Assembly (NCBI GenBank): GCA_002482765.1
Contig: DLGP01000025.1
Location: 64,923-81,511, forward strand
Origin: Alphaproteobacteria bacterium UBA7691
Lineage (GTDB): Bacteria > Pseudomonadota > Alphaproteobacteria > Ferrovibrionales > Ferrovibrionaceae
Direction: 5' to 3'
Length of the DNA: 16,589 bases
Shown here: piece by piece, positions 6,890 through 14,001 of the stretch
Layout: each line of letters begins with the position of its first letter
Numbering within the stretch: position 1 is the stretch's first letter
Made by a program: the position numbers and the translations under genes
The notes under the pieces: model-generated
Told to the model about the DNA's origin: nothing
Seen by the model: only the letters and a program-made list of their open reading frames with translations
The model's database searches: none

Positions 6890-8595
6890 GCCGGCTTGCG
6901 GAACTTCTTCTTGTTCTGCTTGTCCCAATCCGGCTTTTTCAGCTTCTTCGGCTTCGGCGCATCCGCCACCTGGCCGGGCTGTTGCAGCCTGGCGATGCGC
7001 AGATTTTCGCCGGTGCCATGGCGCTCGATCTGGTCCCAGAAACGCTCGGCAGCATCGGCGGCCACCTCAAAATGGCTTTCGCCATGGAATACCTTGATCG
7101 CGCCAATATCACGCTTGGTGAGATGGCCCACACGGCAGATCAGCGGCAGCAGCCAGCGCGGTTCGGCATTCTGCTTATGGCCGGCTGAAATGCTGAACCA
7201 GGCGCCGCCGGCAAAACTCTCGCGCGACGGCCTTGGCTCGCCGGAGCGGCCCTGTGGCGCATCGCGCAGGCGCGGCTCGGGCAGGGCTTCCAGCAATTCC
7301 TCCGGCGCCGGCCGGTTGGCCTGCTGCAAACGCAGATAGGCAGCGGCAATCTGTTCCGGGCTGTGCAGCGCCAGCAGGTCGCGGGCAAAGTCGGCTTCTT
7401 CCGGCATCAGCGGCGCGCTGAGTGTGGCATCATTGAGAATGCGCTGACGATCCTGCGCCGCCACTTCGGTGGCGCTGGGCGGCTTGCCCCATTCGGCCCG
7501 GATATTGGCAGCACCGATCAGGCGCTGCGCAGTCTGGCGCCGGTTATGCGGCACCATCAGCACACAAAGCCCCTTGCGCCCGGCGCGACCGGTGCGGCCG
7601 GAGCGATGCAGCAAAGCCTCGCGGTTGGCCGGCAGATCGGCATGGATCACCAGATCAAGTTCCGGCAGATCGATGCCGCGCGCCGCCACATCGGTGGCAA
7701 CACAAATGCGGGCGCGACCATCGCGCATCGATTGCAGCGCCTGGCTGCGGATATTCTGGGTCAGCTCACCCGATAGCGCCACCACATCGAAACCGCGATT
7801 GGCCAGCCGGGCGCTGAGATGGTTCACCCCCATGCGGGTGGCGCAGAACACCATGGCGCCGCGCGCATCGAAATAGCGCAGCACATTGATGATGGCATTC
7901 TCGCGCTCGCTCGGCGCCACTTGCAAGGCGCGATATTCGATATCGCCATGCGGCGCGCGCTCCTGCACGGTGGAAATGCGCAAGGCATCACGCTGGAAAC
8001 GCTTGGCCAGGGCAGCAATCGGCTGCGGCACGGTGGCCGAGAAGAGCAATGTGCGGCGCTGCTGCGGCGCGGCATCCAGGATATATTCCAGATCCTCGCG
8101 GAAGCCGAGATCAAGCATCTCGTCGGCTTCGTCGAGCACCACGGCGCGCAGCGAGCCGATATCCAGCGAACCGCGCTCGATATGATCGCGCAAACGGCCC
8201 GGTGTGCCCACCACCAGATGCACACCGCCTGACAGCACCTGACGCTCCTGGCGCATATCCATGCCGCCAACGCAGGATGCCACCCGGGCACCGGTTGATT
8301 CATAGAGCCATTCCAGTTCGCGGCAGACCTGCAAGGCCAGTTCGCGCGTCGGCGCCACCACCAGGCCCAGCGGCAGGCTGCCGCGCTCAAAGCGCTCGGC
8401 GCCGTTCAGCATGGTGGGCGCCATCGCCAGGCCAAAGGCCACGGTCTTGCCGGAGCCGGTCTGAGCCGAAACCAGCAGGTCGCGGCCATCGGCATCGGCG
8501 GCAATCACGGCTTGCTGCACCGGCGTCAGGCTTTCATAGCCACGCGCCGCCAACGCCCGGGCCAAAGCCGGCGTCACGCTATCATAGGTATTCAT
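6874..8595 (-). CDS. DEAD-box RNA helicase with DbpA-type RNA-binding domain (DeaD/CsdA-like)
   Basis: This 573-residue ATP-dependent RNA helicase probably works in cold adaptation or ribosome assembly. All motifs are present: Q motif around Gln28, motif I SAQTGSGKT (43-51), Ia PTRELA (82-87), Ib TPGR (131-134), DEAD (155-158), SAT (186-188), ATDVAARGID (300-309) and HRSGRTGRAGR (330-340). A DbpA-type RNA-binding domain follows (about 480-540, beginning RWLLPLICRVG), with a Lys-rich tail from 548. This order matches E. coli DeaD/CsdA, which is somewhat longer (629). I chose ATG 8595 because the sequence from MNTYDSVTP onward fits the family; an in-frame ATG at 8658 would add 21 unconserved residues. 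It has its own promoter and a structured leader, and is unrelated in function to the transporter operon. Confidence 0.95.
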   Translation of the reverse strand: MNTYDSVTPALARALAARGYESLTPVQQAVIAADADGRDLLVSAQTGSGKTVAFGLAMAPTMLNGAERFERGSLPLGLVVAPTRELALQVCRELEWLYESTGARVASCVGGMDMRQERQVLSGGVHLVVGTPGRLRDHIERGSLDIGSLRAVVLDEADEMLDLGFREDLEYILDAAPQQRRTLLFSATVPQPIAALAKRFQRDALRISTVQERAPHGDIEYRALQVAPSERENAIINVLRYFDARGAMVFCATRMGVNHLSARLANRGFDVVALSGELTQNIRSQALQSMRDGRARICVATDVAARGIDLPELDLVIHADLPANREALLHRSGRTGRAGRKGLCVLMVPHNRRQTAQRLIGAANIRAEWGKPPSATEVAAQDRQRILNDATLSAPLMPEEADFARDLLALHSPEQIAAAYLRLQQANRPAPEELLEALPEPRLRDAPQGRSGEPRPSRESFAGGAWFSISAGHKQNAEPRWLLPLICRVGHLTKRDIGAIKVFHGESHFEVAADAAERFWDQIERHGTGENLRIARLQQPGQVADAPKPKKLKKPDWDKQNKKKFRKPAQDRA

Positions 8596-8629
8596 GGTCG
8601 AAACTTTCGGGCAATCCACGCGATACGCA

Positions 8630-8667
8630 CCGGCAAAGCCGGGCATCAGGGCAGGCAAAACGCCTGC
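8630..8667 (-). promoter_or_regulatory. Two hairpins in the helicase leader
   Basis: Within the predicted 5' leader, GCAGGC/GCCTGC forms a 6-bp stem with a 5-nt loop (8651-8667), and CCGGC/GCCGG forms a 5-bp stem with a 3-nt loop (8630-8642). Neither is followed by a U-tract in either direction, so they are not ordinary terminators. Cold-shock helicase mRNAs often have structured leaders, but regulation here is inference. Confidence 0.35.
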
Positions 8668-8676
8668 GGGAGCGGA

Positions 8677-8705
8677 CTTGTAGGCTTTTCGTGGCCCGGC
8701 GTCAA
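8677..8705 (-). promoter_or_regulatory. Probable promoter of the DEAD-box helicase gene
   Basis: Read leftward, -35 TTGACG (8700-8705) is followed after exactly 17 nt by -10 TACAAG (8677-8682). Transcription would begin near 8670 and give a leader of about 75 nt. The -35 box matches consensus at five of six bases and the -10 box at four. Confidence 0.5.
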
Positions 8706-8723
8706 ATCGCCAATACAGGGAAG

Positions 8724-10151
8724 CTATGAGAACAAATTGAGCAAATAGCTTTGCGAACCGCTGCTGGAACCGCTGTCTTTCAGCACCAGATAGCGCGAAA
8801 CCAGCTTTTCCACCGCATTGCTGTCGCTTTTCAGCTCCGCCAGGTCAACCTTAGCTTCCACAGCCGCCACCTGGGCATCCTCTTCCTGATAGGCGATTTC
8901 CTGCGGGATCGCATTCGCCACCGTCACCACCTCGCGCATCACCGAATCAGCCAGCAGGCTGACCGTGGATGTGGCATCCTTGATGCGGCGGCCAAATTCG
9001 ATGGCGGCACGCACGCCCGGTGCCTCTTCGTCAAGATGGCGCTCATATTCCAGCCGCTGGTACTTTTCCACCAGCGTCTTGCTCATACTGTCGGATGTCA
9101 GCGTACTGGTGCCGGCCACCGCCATATTCATGTCTTTGGCCAGGGTCAGGAAACGACTATCGCTGAAACGATTGGCCAGCGAATTCACATCGCTCAGATC
9201 ACTTTCCAGGATCTTGCGGATTTTGCCCAGATTCTGCTCCTCGCCCTCCAGGTCATAGGCACTGAGCACAAAGCCGAGCAGGCGCCGGTTGGCGAACAGA
9301 TCGTCAATCGACTTGATGCTGCCGATATTTTCCTCGAAATACGTCACTTCCCGCTGCACATCGCTGCGGTTGATGAATATCTGATATTCCTGGCCATCAT
9401 ATTCATAGGCCGCATCGGCTTCACTGGTGCTGGGCGCCACGGTTTCGCTCAACAAAACCTTGGTCTTGCTGCTGCTGAAGCTGGCGGCATCGCTGCTGGC
9501 CAGGTTGCCATTGCTGACGATGGCGCCGCTGCTATTCAGCACCGCCTGGCCGTTCAGGCTGAGCGCCACATTGCGCAGCTTGGCCAGGCCGGCCGGCAGG
9601 GCTTGCACCACATTGGCACTGTTACTCAAAGCACCGGCTGCATCATAGCCAACAAGATTGCCGTTCAGATCCGTGAGATCGCCGCTGGCGCCGAAATTGT
9701 ATTTTTTCGCAAGCTCCAATTCCCTGGTGCTGCCCTGGCGCGCCACCGAATTGAGATCGTTAAGATCGCTGCTCAGCACGTCTTTCAGGCGCTGCTTGTT
9801 GCTCAGGTAAAGATCGCCCATGCCGTTGGCTTCGGCCAACACGCGCAGGAAACGATCATCATTGATCAGTTCGTTTACCGTTTCAGCCGTGGCGGCACGG
9901 TTCTGGAAATACAGCGCATCATTGGCAACAACCGCATTATCCTGCTTGTATTGCGCATTGCGCACGCGGATTGCGGCATTGTTCATCTGCCGTATCTGCT
10001 CTTGCAGCGCAGCGGCATCACTTTCGCTGCTGCCACTGCTTTCATTGGCGGCCGCAGTCTGTTGCAACTTCTTGTACATTGCCAATGCAGAGCTGCTGTT
10101 GCCACTGCTGCTGGCGCCGCCGGAATAGAGCAGGCTGAGATCAAGTTCCAT
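8724..10151 (-). CDS. DUF1217 protein with two repeats, flagellum-associated family
   Basis: This 475-residue protein has two copies of the DUF1217 unit. The first spans about residues 91-152 (TVNELINDDRFLRVL and KDVLSSDLNDLNSVA); the second spans about 280-342 (SIDDLFANRRLLGFVL and RKILESDLSDVNSLA). A family-typical C-terminal segment follows (about 410-458, ending LVSRYLVLKD). DUF1217 proteins are mostly alphaproteobacterial and are often encoded beside flagellar genes; their role is not established. It is rich in Ser, Asn and Ala, has no Cys or Trp and no signal peptide, and ends in a Ser/Gly-rich tail. This composition resembles flagellar or type III exported proteins. No flagellar gene is visible nearby. 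The Shine-Dalgarno before ATG 10151 is weak. Confidence 0.85.
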   Translation of the reverse strand: MELDLSLLYSGGASSSGNSSSALAMYKKLQQTAAANESSGSSESDAAALQEQIRQMNNAAIRVRNAQYKQDNAVVANDALYFQNRAATAETVNELINDDRFLRVLAEANGMGDLYLSNKQRLKDVLSSDLNDLNSVARQGSTRELELAKKYNFGASGDLTDLNGNLVGYDAAGALSNSANVVQALPAGLAKLRNVALSLNGQAVLNSSGAIVSNGNLASSDAASFSSSKTKVLLSETVAPSTSEADAAYEYDGQEYQIFINRSDVQREVTYFEENIGSIKSIDDLFANRRLLGFVLSAYDLEGEEQNLGKIRKILESDLSDVNSLANRFSDSRFLTLAKDMNMAVAGTSTLTSDSMSKTLVEKYQRLEYERHLDEEAPGVRAAIEFGRRIKDATSTVSLLADSVMREVVTVANAIPQEIAYQEEDAQVAAVEAKVDLAELKSDSNAVEKLVSRYLVLKDSGSSSGSQSYLLNLFS

Positions 10152-10186
10152 GCCGCCAGCCTAACCAGAGCAGGCAGAAGGCAGGA

Positions 10187-10217
10187 GTTATATATTGTTA
10201 CGGTAACAGGCTGTTAC
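10187..10217 (-). promoter_or_regulatory. Candidate promoter/operator of the DUF1217 gene with alternating TGTTAC half-sites
   Basis: Three half-sites lie in alternating orientation: TGTTAC (10196-10201), GTAACA (10203-10208) and TGTTAC (10212-10217). The first two make a 13-bp palindrome with a one-base centre, and the second and third an inverted repeat around GGC. A fourth partial copy, GTAAC, is at 10244-10248. Leftward, TATAAC (10187-10192) is a plausible -10 box about 35 nt before the ATG, with no good -35. The half-sites would then cover the spacer and -35 region, as expected for an operator or activator site. Confidence 0.45.
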
Positions 10218-10275
10218 ACGAGGGCATTCACCAAGCATTTACTGTAACTGGAGATGTTCTCCTGGAATCCTCTAA

Positions 10276-11484
10276 TCACAAGCCGAGAATCAGTTTCGAC
10301 ATGATGTTGCGCTGGATTTCATTCGAGCCGGCATAGATCGAAACCTTGCGCATGTTCAGATAACGCGGCGCCACACCATCGGTGTAATCCGGGCCGATGC
10401 CGGGCTGGTTTGAGCCTTCCACCTGCGGCGAGAATGGCAGCGCATAATAGCCCGCAGCCTCGGCTGCCAGTTCGGTCACCATCTGCTGCAATTCGGTGCC
10501 ACGGGTCTTGAGCAGCGACGAGGCCGCGCCGACATTCTGGCCGCTCTTGAACTGGCCCAGCACACGCAGCTCGGTCATCTCCAAAGCCATGATCTCGATT
10601 TCGCATTGCGCCAGCCGGGCGGCAAAATCGGCATCCTCGATCAAGGGCGCGCCAAATGCGCCCGCTTCAGCGCGGGCCATGCGGCGCACATGCTTCAAGC
10701 CACGCTTGAGACTGCCGGAATAGGCATTGCCGCGTTCAAATTCCAGCAGATATTTGGCGCAGGTCCAGCCCTGGTTCAGTTCACCGACCAGATTTTCCTT
10801 CGGCACCTTCACATCGTCGAAGAAAACCTGATTGACCTCCTGCATATGCGGCCCTGGTTCATCCAGCGTGATGATCGGCGCAACGGTGATGCCGGGCGAT
10901 TTCATGTCAATCAGCAGGAAGGAAATGCCTTCCTGCGGCTTTTTGCCCTGCGCCGTGCGCACCAGGCAGAAGATCATGTCGGCATGCTGGGCTTCCGAGG
11001 TCCAGATCTTGCTGCCATTGCAAAGAAAATGATCGCCCTTGTCCTCGGCTTTCATTTGCAGCGAGGCCAGGTCAGATCCTGAGCCGGGTTCGGAATAACC
11101 CTGGCACCACCATACCCGGCTGGCCAGAATATCGGGCAGATACTTGGCTTTCTGTTCCGGCGTGCCGAATTTCATGATCACCGGCGCCAGCATGCGCGGG
11201 CCAAACGGCACCACAATGGGCGCGCCGGCCGCACTCATTTCCTGCTCGTAGATGAAACGCTCGGTCGGCGTCCAGCCCGGCCCGCCATGCTCCACCGGCC
11301 AGTTCGGCGCCAGCCAGCCCTTGGCCGAAAGCCGCTCCTGCCAACGCTGATGCAGATGCTTGGCGATATAGCCGGTGCGGGTGCGCGCCATGGCCGCGCG
11401 CATTTCGTCGTCGAAATTATCAGCGATGAAATTGCGCACGTCGGCCTGGAAGGCCAGTTCATCGGGCGAGAAATTCAGGTCCAT
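10276..11484 (-). CDS. Acyl-CoA dehydrogenase, PimC-like large subunit type
   Basis: This 402-residue FAD enzyme of the acyl-CoA dehydrogenase family is expected to oxidise an acyl-CoA at the alpha-beta position. Visible features are the flavin/substrate segment Y-S-E-P-G-S-G-S-D-L-A-S (130-141), WTSEAQHAD (161-169), F-F-D-D-V-x-V-P (221-228) and the C-terminal Y-A-G-S-N-E-I-Q (384-391). Overall it resembles the large subunit of pimeloyl-CoA dehydrogenase. The usual MCAD-type catalytic Glu in the YEG motif is Ala385 here; Glu250 (L-E-F-E-R) is in the right area to act as an alternative base, as in isovaleryl-CoA dehydrogenase. ATG 11484 has a GGGAG Shine-Dalgarno. No PimD-like partner is visible. 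The natural substrate is not known. Confidence 0.93.
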   Translation of the reverse strand: MDLNFSPDELAFQADVRNFIADNFDDEMRAAMARTRTGYIAKHLHQRWQERLSAKGWLAPNWPVEHGGPGWTPTERFIYEQEMSAAGAPIVVPFGPRMLAPVIMKFGTPEQKAKYLPDILASRVWWCQGYSEPGSGSDLASLQMKAEDKGDHFLCNGSKIWTSEAQHADMIFCLVRTAQGKKPQEGISFLLIDMKSPGITVAPIITLDEPGPHMQEVNQVFFDDVKVPKENLVGELNQGWTCAKYLLEFERGNAYSGSLKRGLKHVRRMARAEAGAFGAPLIEDADFAARLAQCEIEIMALEMTELRVLGQFKSGQNVGAASSLLKTRGTELQQMVTELAAEAAGYYALPFSPQVEGSNQPGIGPDYTDGVAPRYLNMRKVSIYAGSNEIQRNIMSKLILGL

Positions 11485-11516
11485 GGCTTGCTCCCGGCAT
11501 TTTTCTGCTTGGGGCG

Positions 11517-11562
11517 ATTATAGGGCGTTTCCCCGGCGCGGCGAAATGCTGACGCAACGTCA
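11517..11562 (-). promoter_or_regulatory. Promoter and inverted repeat upstream of the acyl-CoA dehydrogenase
   Basis: Read leftward there is a perfect -10 TATAAT (11517-11522), giving a start near 11510 and a 25-nt leader. The -35 at 17-nt spacing is poor (TTCGCC), so an activator may be needed. The inverted repeat TGACG-CAA-CGTCA (11550-11562) lies about 40-52 bp upstream of the predicted start, a usual place for a regulator to bind. The regulator is not identified. Confidence 0.5.
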
Positions 11563-11564
11563 AC

Positions 11565-12317
11565 TCAGCCAAAAACCTTTTTCAGCAATTCCGTGCTGCG
11601 CGCCGCCGGATTGCTGCGGATTGCCGCCTCTTCCTGGGCGATATAGTGAAACAGGCCATCCAGCGCCTTTTGCAGCACATGGTCGGTGATATCCAGGCCG
11701 CCAACGCCGCCACCGGGCAGGGCCGACAGCTTATCGGTTACGGCACGATAGGATTGCAGTGCACCAACATCGCGCATCGTGCCATCAATCACCGGCCGCA
11801 TGGCGCTGGTCAGCGGCTGGTTGGTGGTGCGACGGAAATACTGCGTGGCGGCATCCTGCGGCCCGCTCAGGATGCCCTGCGCATCCTGCAAGGTCATATC
11901 CGTGATCGCCTTGACAAAAATCTCCCGCGCTTTCGGCGCCGCCGCTTCGGCCGCCCGGTTCATGCGGGTTTCCAGATCGTCCACCAGCCCGGCGCCGCCC
12001 ACCGCCTGCAACAGGGTCTTGCCCTTGGCCAGCATGCCGGGCAGCGGAATGCGGATCGCCGGGTCCTTGAGATAACCATCAGCCTTGCCGACCTGGCCCA
12101 CCGTGCGCTCGGCCGCCACCTTAAGCGCCTCACGCAGACCGGCCGTGGCATCGGCATCGCTGAGCTTGCCAGCCGAATTGCCGCCGCCCAGGCCGGGAAT
12201 GCTGCCGCCCAGATTACCCGGCAGATTCTTCGGCAGATTGAACTGCGCCAGTATCTGCGCTTGCGCTGGCAACGCGGTCAGCATCAGCATGGCAACGGCG
12301 ATGGCAAGGCGACGCAT
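11565..12317 (-). CDS. Exported DUF4197 protein
   Basis: This is a 250-residue protein with a Sec-type signal peptide: Arg-Arg, a hydrophobic core, and an Ala-Gln-Ala cleavage site at residues 18-20. It is therefore probably periplasmic. After a Gly/Pro/Asn-rich linker (about 27-50), the DUF4197 domain begins L-S-D-A-D-A-T-A-G-L-R-E-A-L (52-65), with I-R-I-P-L-P near 88-93. The family's function is not established. ATG 12317 has a GGGAG Shine-Dalgarno about 8 nt upstream. The acyl-CoA dehydrogenase follows after 80 nt but has its own promoter, so a functional link is not implied. Confidence 0.85.
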   Translation of the reverse strand: MRRLAIAVAMLMLTALPAQAQILAQFNLPKNLPGNLGGSIPGLGGGNSAGKLSDADATAGLREALKVAAERTVGQVGKADGYLKDPAIRIPLPGMLAKGKTLLQAVGGAGLVDDLETRMNRAAEAAAPKAREIFVKAITDMTLQDAQGILSGPQDAATQYFRRTTNQPLTSAMRPVIDGTMRDVGALQSYRAVTDKLSALPGGGVGGLDITDHVLQKALDGLFHYIAQEEAAIRSNPAARSTELLKKVFG

Positions 12318-12341
12318 GGCATTTCACTCCCGGGTTTGTCC

Positions 12342-12355
12342 TTGAACTAGTTTAA
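12342..12355. promoter_or_regulatory. Near-perfect palindrome between divergent genes
   Basis: TTGAACTAGTTTAA is palindromic at 12 of 14 positions. It lies in the 89-bp gap between the leftward DUF4197 gene and the rightward oxygenase gene, 25 bp from the former and 52 bp from the latter. It could be a regulator site or a chance palindrome. I found no convincing -35/-10 pair in the gap. Confidence 0.25.
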
Positions 12356-12406
12356 CCCAAGCCGGCATCGGTTGACAGGTGCCGCCGCAGGGCGGAAAAC
12401 CAAGCC

Positions 12407-13063
12407 ATGCCGATCCGCAGCCTGTTCCCGACCCAAATCTACGCCGCCGCCCTGAAATCCCAGGGCGTGGCGTTGCTTAACCAGCGCCTGCTGGATGAAA
12501 GCATGGCCCTGGCCGACTCTGATGGCGCCGGCCAGGCCTGGAGCGAGAAGAATTACCTCGGCGGCTACACCTCCTATGGCAGCCATTGCCGGCTGCATCT
12601 GATTTCGCCGCTTTTCGCCGAGCTGGAACGCGCCTTGCGGCCGCATGCGCAGCGTTATGCCAAGGCGCTGGATTACGACATGCGGGGCCGCCGCCTGATG
12701 ATGACCGATTGCTGGGTCAATATCATGCCAGCCCAGGTGATGCATGGCTCGCATCTGCATCCGCTTTCCTTCATCAGCGGCACCTATTATGTGCAAACCC
12801 CGCGTGGCGCAGCGCCGCTGAAATTTGAAGATCCGCGCCTGGGCCTGCTGATGGCAGCGCCGCCGCGCCGGGCCGAAGCGCCGGCAGCGAAACGCCCATT
12901 TGTGACGCATCGCGCCCGGGCCGGCCATCTGGTGCTGTTTGAAAGCTGGCTGCGCCATGAAGTGCCGGCCAGCGATGTGAAGGGCGAGCGGGTTTCGATC
13001 AGCTTCAACTATGCCTGGGAACAGGCGCCGCCGGCTGGCGGCAAACGCGGCAAGGGAGCCTGA
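12407..13063 (+). CDS. Putative 2OG-Fe(II) oxygenase (TIGR02466 / 2OG-FeII_Oxy_5 type)
   Basis: This 218-residue cytoplasmic protein has the pattern of the TIGR02466 family. A His-rich segment (His113, His116, His118) runs into H-P-L-S-F-I-S-G-T-Y-Y-V (118-129). K-F-E-D-P-R (139-144) follows, and then V-L-F-E-S-W-L-R-H (176-184) with E-R-V-S-I-S-F-N (194-201). In 2-oxoglutarate oxygenases, two His residues plus an acidic residue hold iron and a C-terminal Arg binds 2-oxoglutarate. His184 and Arg195 fit those roles; the first His/acid pair I cannot assign with certainty. The substrate is unknown. ATG 12407 follows a GGGCGGA Shine-Dalgarno at about 10 nt. The reductase gene starts 2 nt after the stop, so the two form an operon. 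Confidence 0.8.
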   Translation: MPIRSLFPTQIYAAALKSQGVALLNQRLLDESMALADSDGAGQAWSEKNYLGGYTSYGSHCRLHLISPLFAELERALRPHAQRYAKALDYDMRGRRLMMTDCWVNIMPAQVMHGSHLHPLSFISGTYYVQTPRGAAPLKFEDPRLGLLMAAPPRRAEAPAAKRPFVTHRARAGHLVLFESWLRHEVPASDVKGERVSISFNYAWEQAPPAGGKRGKGA

Positions 13064-13065
13064 AC

Positions 13066-14001
13066 ATGCGGATCGCAGTGATTGGTGTGGGCGGTGTGGG
13101 CGGCTATTTTGGCGGCCTGCTGGCAGCGGCGGGCGTTGATGTGGCGTTTGTGGCGCGCGGCGCGCATCTCAAGGCCCTGCAAGAGCACGGCCTCAGCATT
13201 GAAAGCAGCGTGCGGCCGTTGAGCGGCGTGAAGGTGCGCGCCAGCGACGATCCGGCCAGCCTGGGCGGGCCGGTTGATCTGGTGCTGGTGGCGGTGAAAT
13301 TGTGGGATACCGATGCTGCTCTGGCAGCGGCGCGGCCGCTGCTGGGCGAGCATACCGCCATCGTGTCGCTGCAAAACGGCATCGAGGCGGTGGACAAGGT
13401 GAGTGGTGCCTATGGCGCAGCCCGCACCCTGGGCGGCGTGGCGATGATCGCCGCCATCATCGATCGACCCGGCGTGATCAAACATACCGGCAGCCTGGCG
13501 CGCTTCCAGCTTGGTGAAGTGCAGCCAGGTCAGAATCCAATGTTGGGCCAATGCTTGAGCGATTTTGCTGCCATTGCCAAGGCAGCCGGGGTTGATCTGG
13601 TGGTCCCGGCCGATATCCAGCGCGCCATCTGGGAGAAATACGTTTTTCTGGCCAGCTTCTCCGGCATCACCGCGCTGACCCGCAGCGCCATCGGCCCGAT
13701 CCTGGCCGAACCGCAGACCCGCGCGCTTTATCTGGCGGCGCTGGAGGAAGCCTGTGCCGTGGCACGCGCCCGGGGCGTGGCGCTGGCCGCAGACCATGCC
13801 GCCAAGACCCTGGCTGCCACCGAGAAGATGCCGGCCGGCACCAAATCCTCCATGCTCGGCGACCTGGAGCGCGGCAACCGGCTGGAACTGCCCTGGCTGT
13901 CCGGCACCGTGGCGCGGCTTGGCGGCGAACTTGGCGTGCCGGCACCAACGCATGGCTTCATCACGGCGGCCTTGCAGCTATCCGCCAGCGGCCGGGGCTG
14001 A
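13066..14001 (+). CDS. 2-dehydropantoate 2-reductase family protein (PanE/ApbA-like)
   Basis: This 311-residue NADPH-dependent reductase has a Rossmann nucleotide loop GVGGVGG (7-13), VAVK (75-78), LQNGIE (102-107) and, in the C-terminal domain, WEKYVF (189-194) with S-S-M-L-x-D-L-E-R-G (261-270). PanE reduces ketopantoate to pantoate for coenzyme A synthesis. Lys191 matches the catalytic Lys (176 in E. coli). The position of the substrate-binding Asn (180 in E. coli) is Leu195. This pattern occurs in many PanE paralogues of uncertain substrate, so a role in pantothenate synthesis is not assured. The Shine-Dalgarno AAGGGAG lies in the end of the oxygenase gene. The 3' end overlaps the convergent AraC gene by 41 bp. 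Confidence 0.87.
   Translation: MRIAVIGVGGVGGYFGGLLAAAGVDVAFVARGAHLKALQEHGLSIESSVRPLSGVKVRASDDPASLGGPVDLVLVAVKLWDTDAALAAARPLLGEHTAIVSLQNGIEAVDKVSGAYGAARTLGGVAMIAAIIDRPGVIKHTGSLARFQLGEVQPGQNPMLGQCLSDFAAIAKAAGVDLVVPADIQRAIWEKYVFLASFSGITALTRSAIGPILAEPQTRALYLAALEEACAVARARGVALAADHAAKTLAATEKMPAGTKSSMLGDLERGNRLELPWLSGTVARLGGELGVPAPTHGFITAALQLSASGRG

Noticed and set aside
8651..8667. GCAGGC/GCCTGC hairpin as a terminator for the DUF1217 gene
   Set aside because: No U-tract follows in either direction, and the hairpin lies downstream of the helicase promoter, so it is better read as a leader structure.
8751..10247. A 498-codon open frame on the + strand, antisense to the DUF1217 gene
   Set aside because: Its product is His/Ala/Gln-rich with no recognisable domain and no ribosome site; the opposite strand encodes a clear DUF1217 protein. 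Long antisense frames are expected in GC-rich DNA.
10250..10262. GGAGA-TGT-TCTCC inverted repeat after the acyl-CoA dehydrogenase stop
   Set aside because: Five-base arms with a 3-nt loop and no U-tract are too weak to call a terminator.
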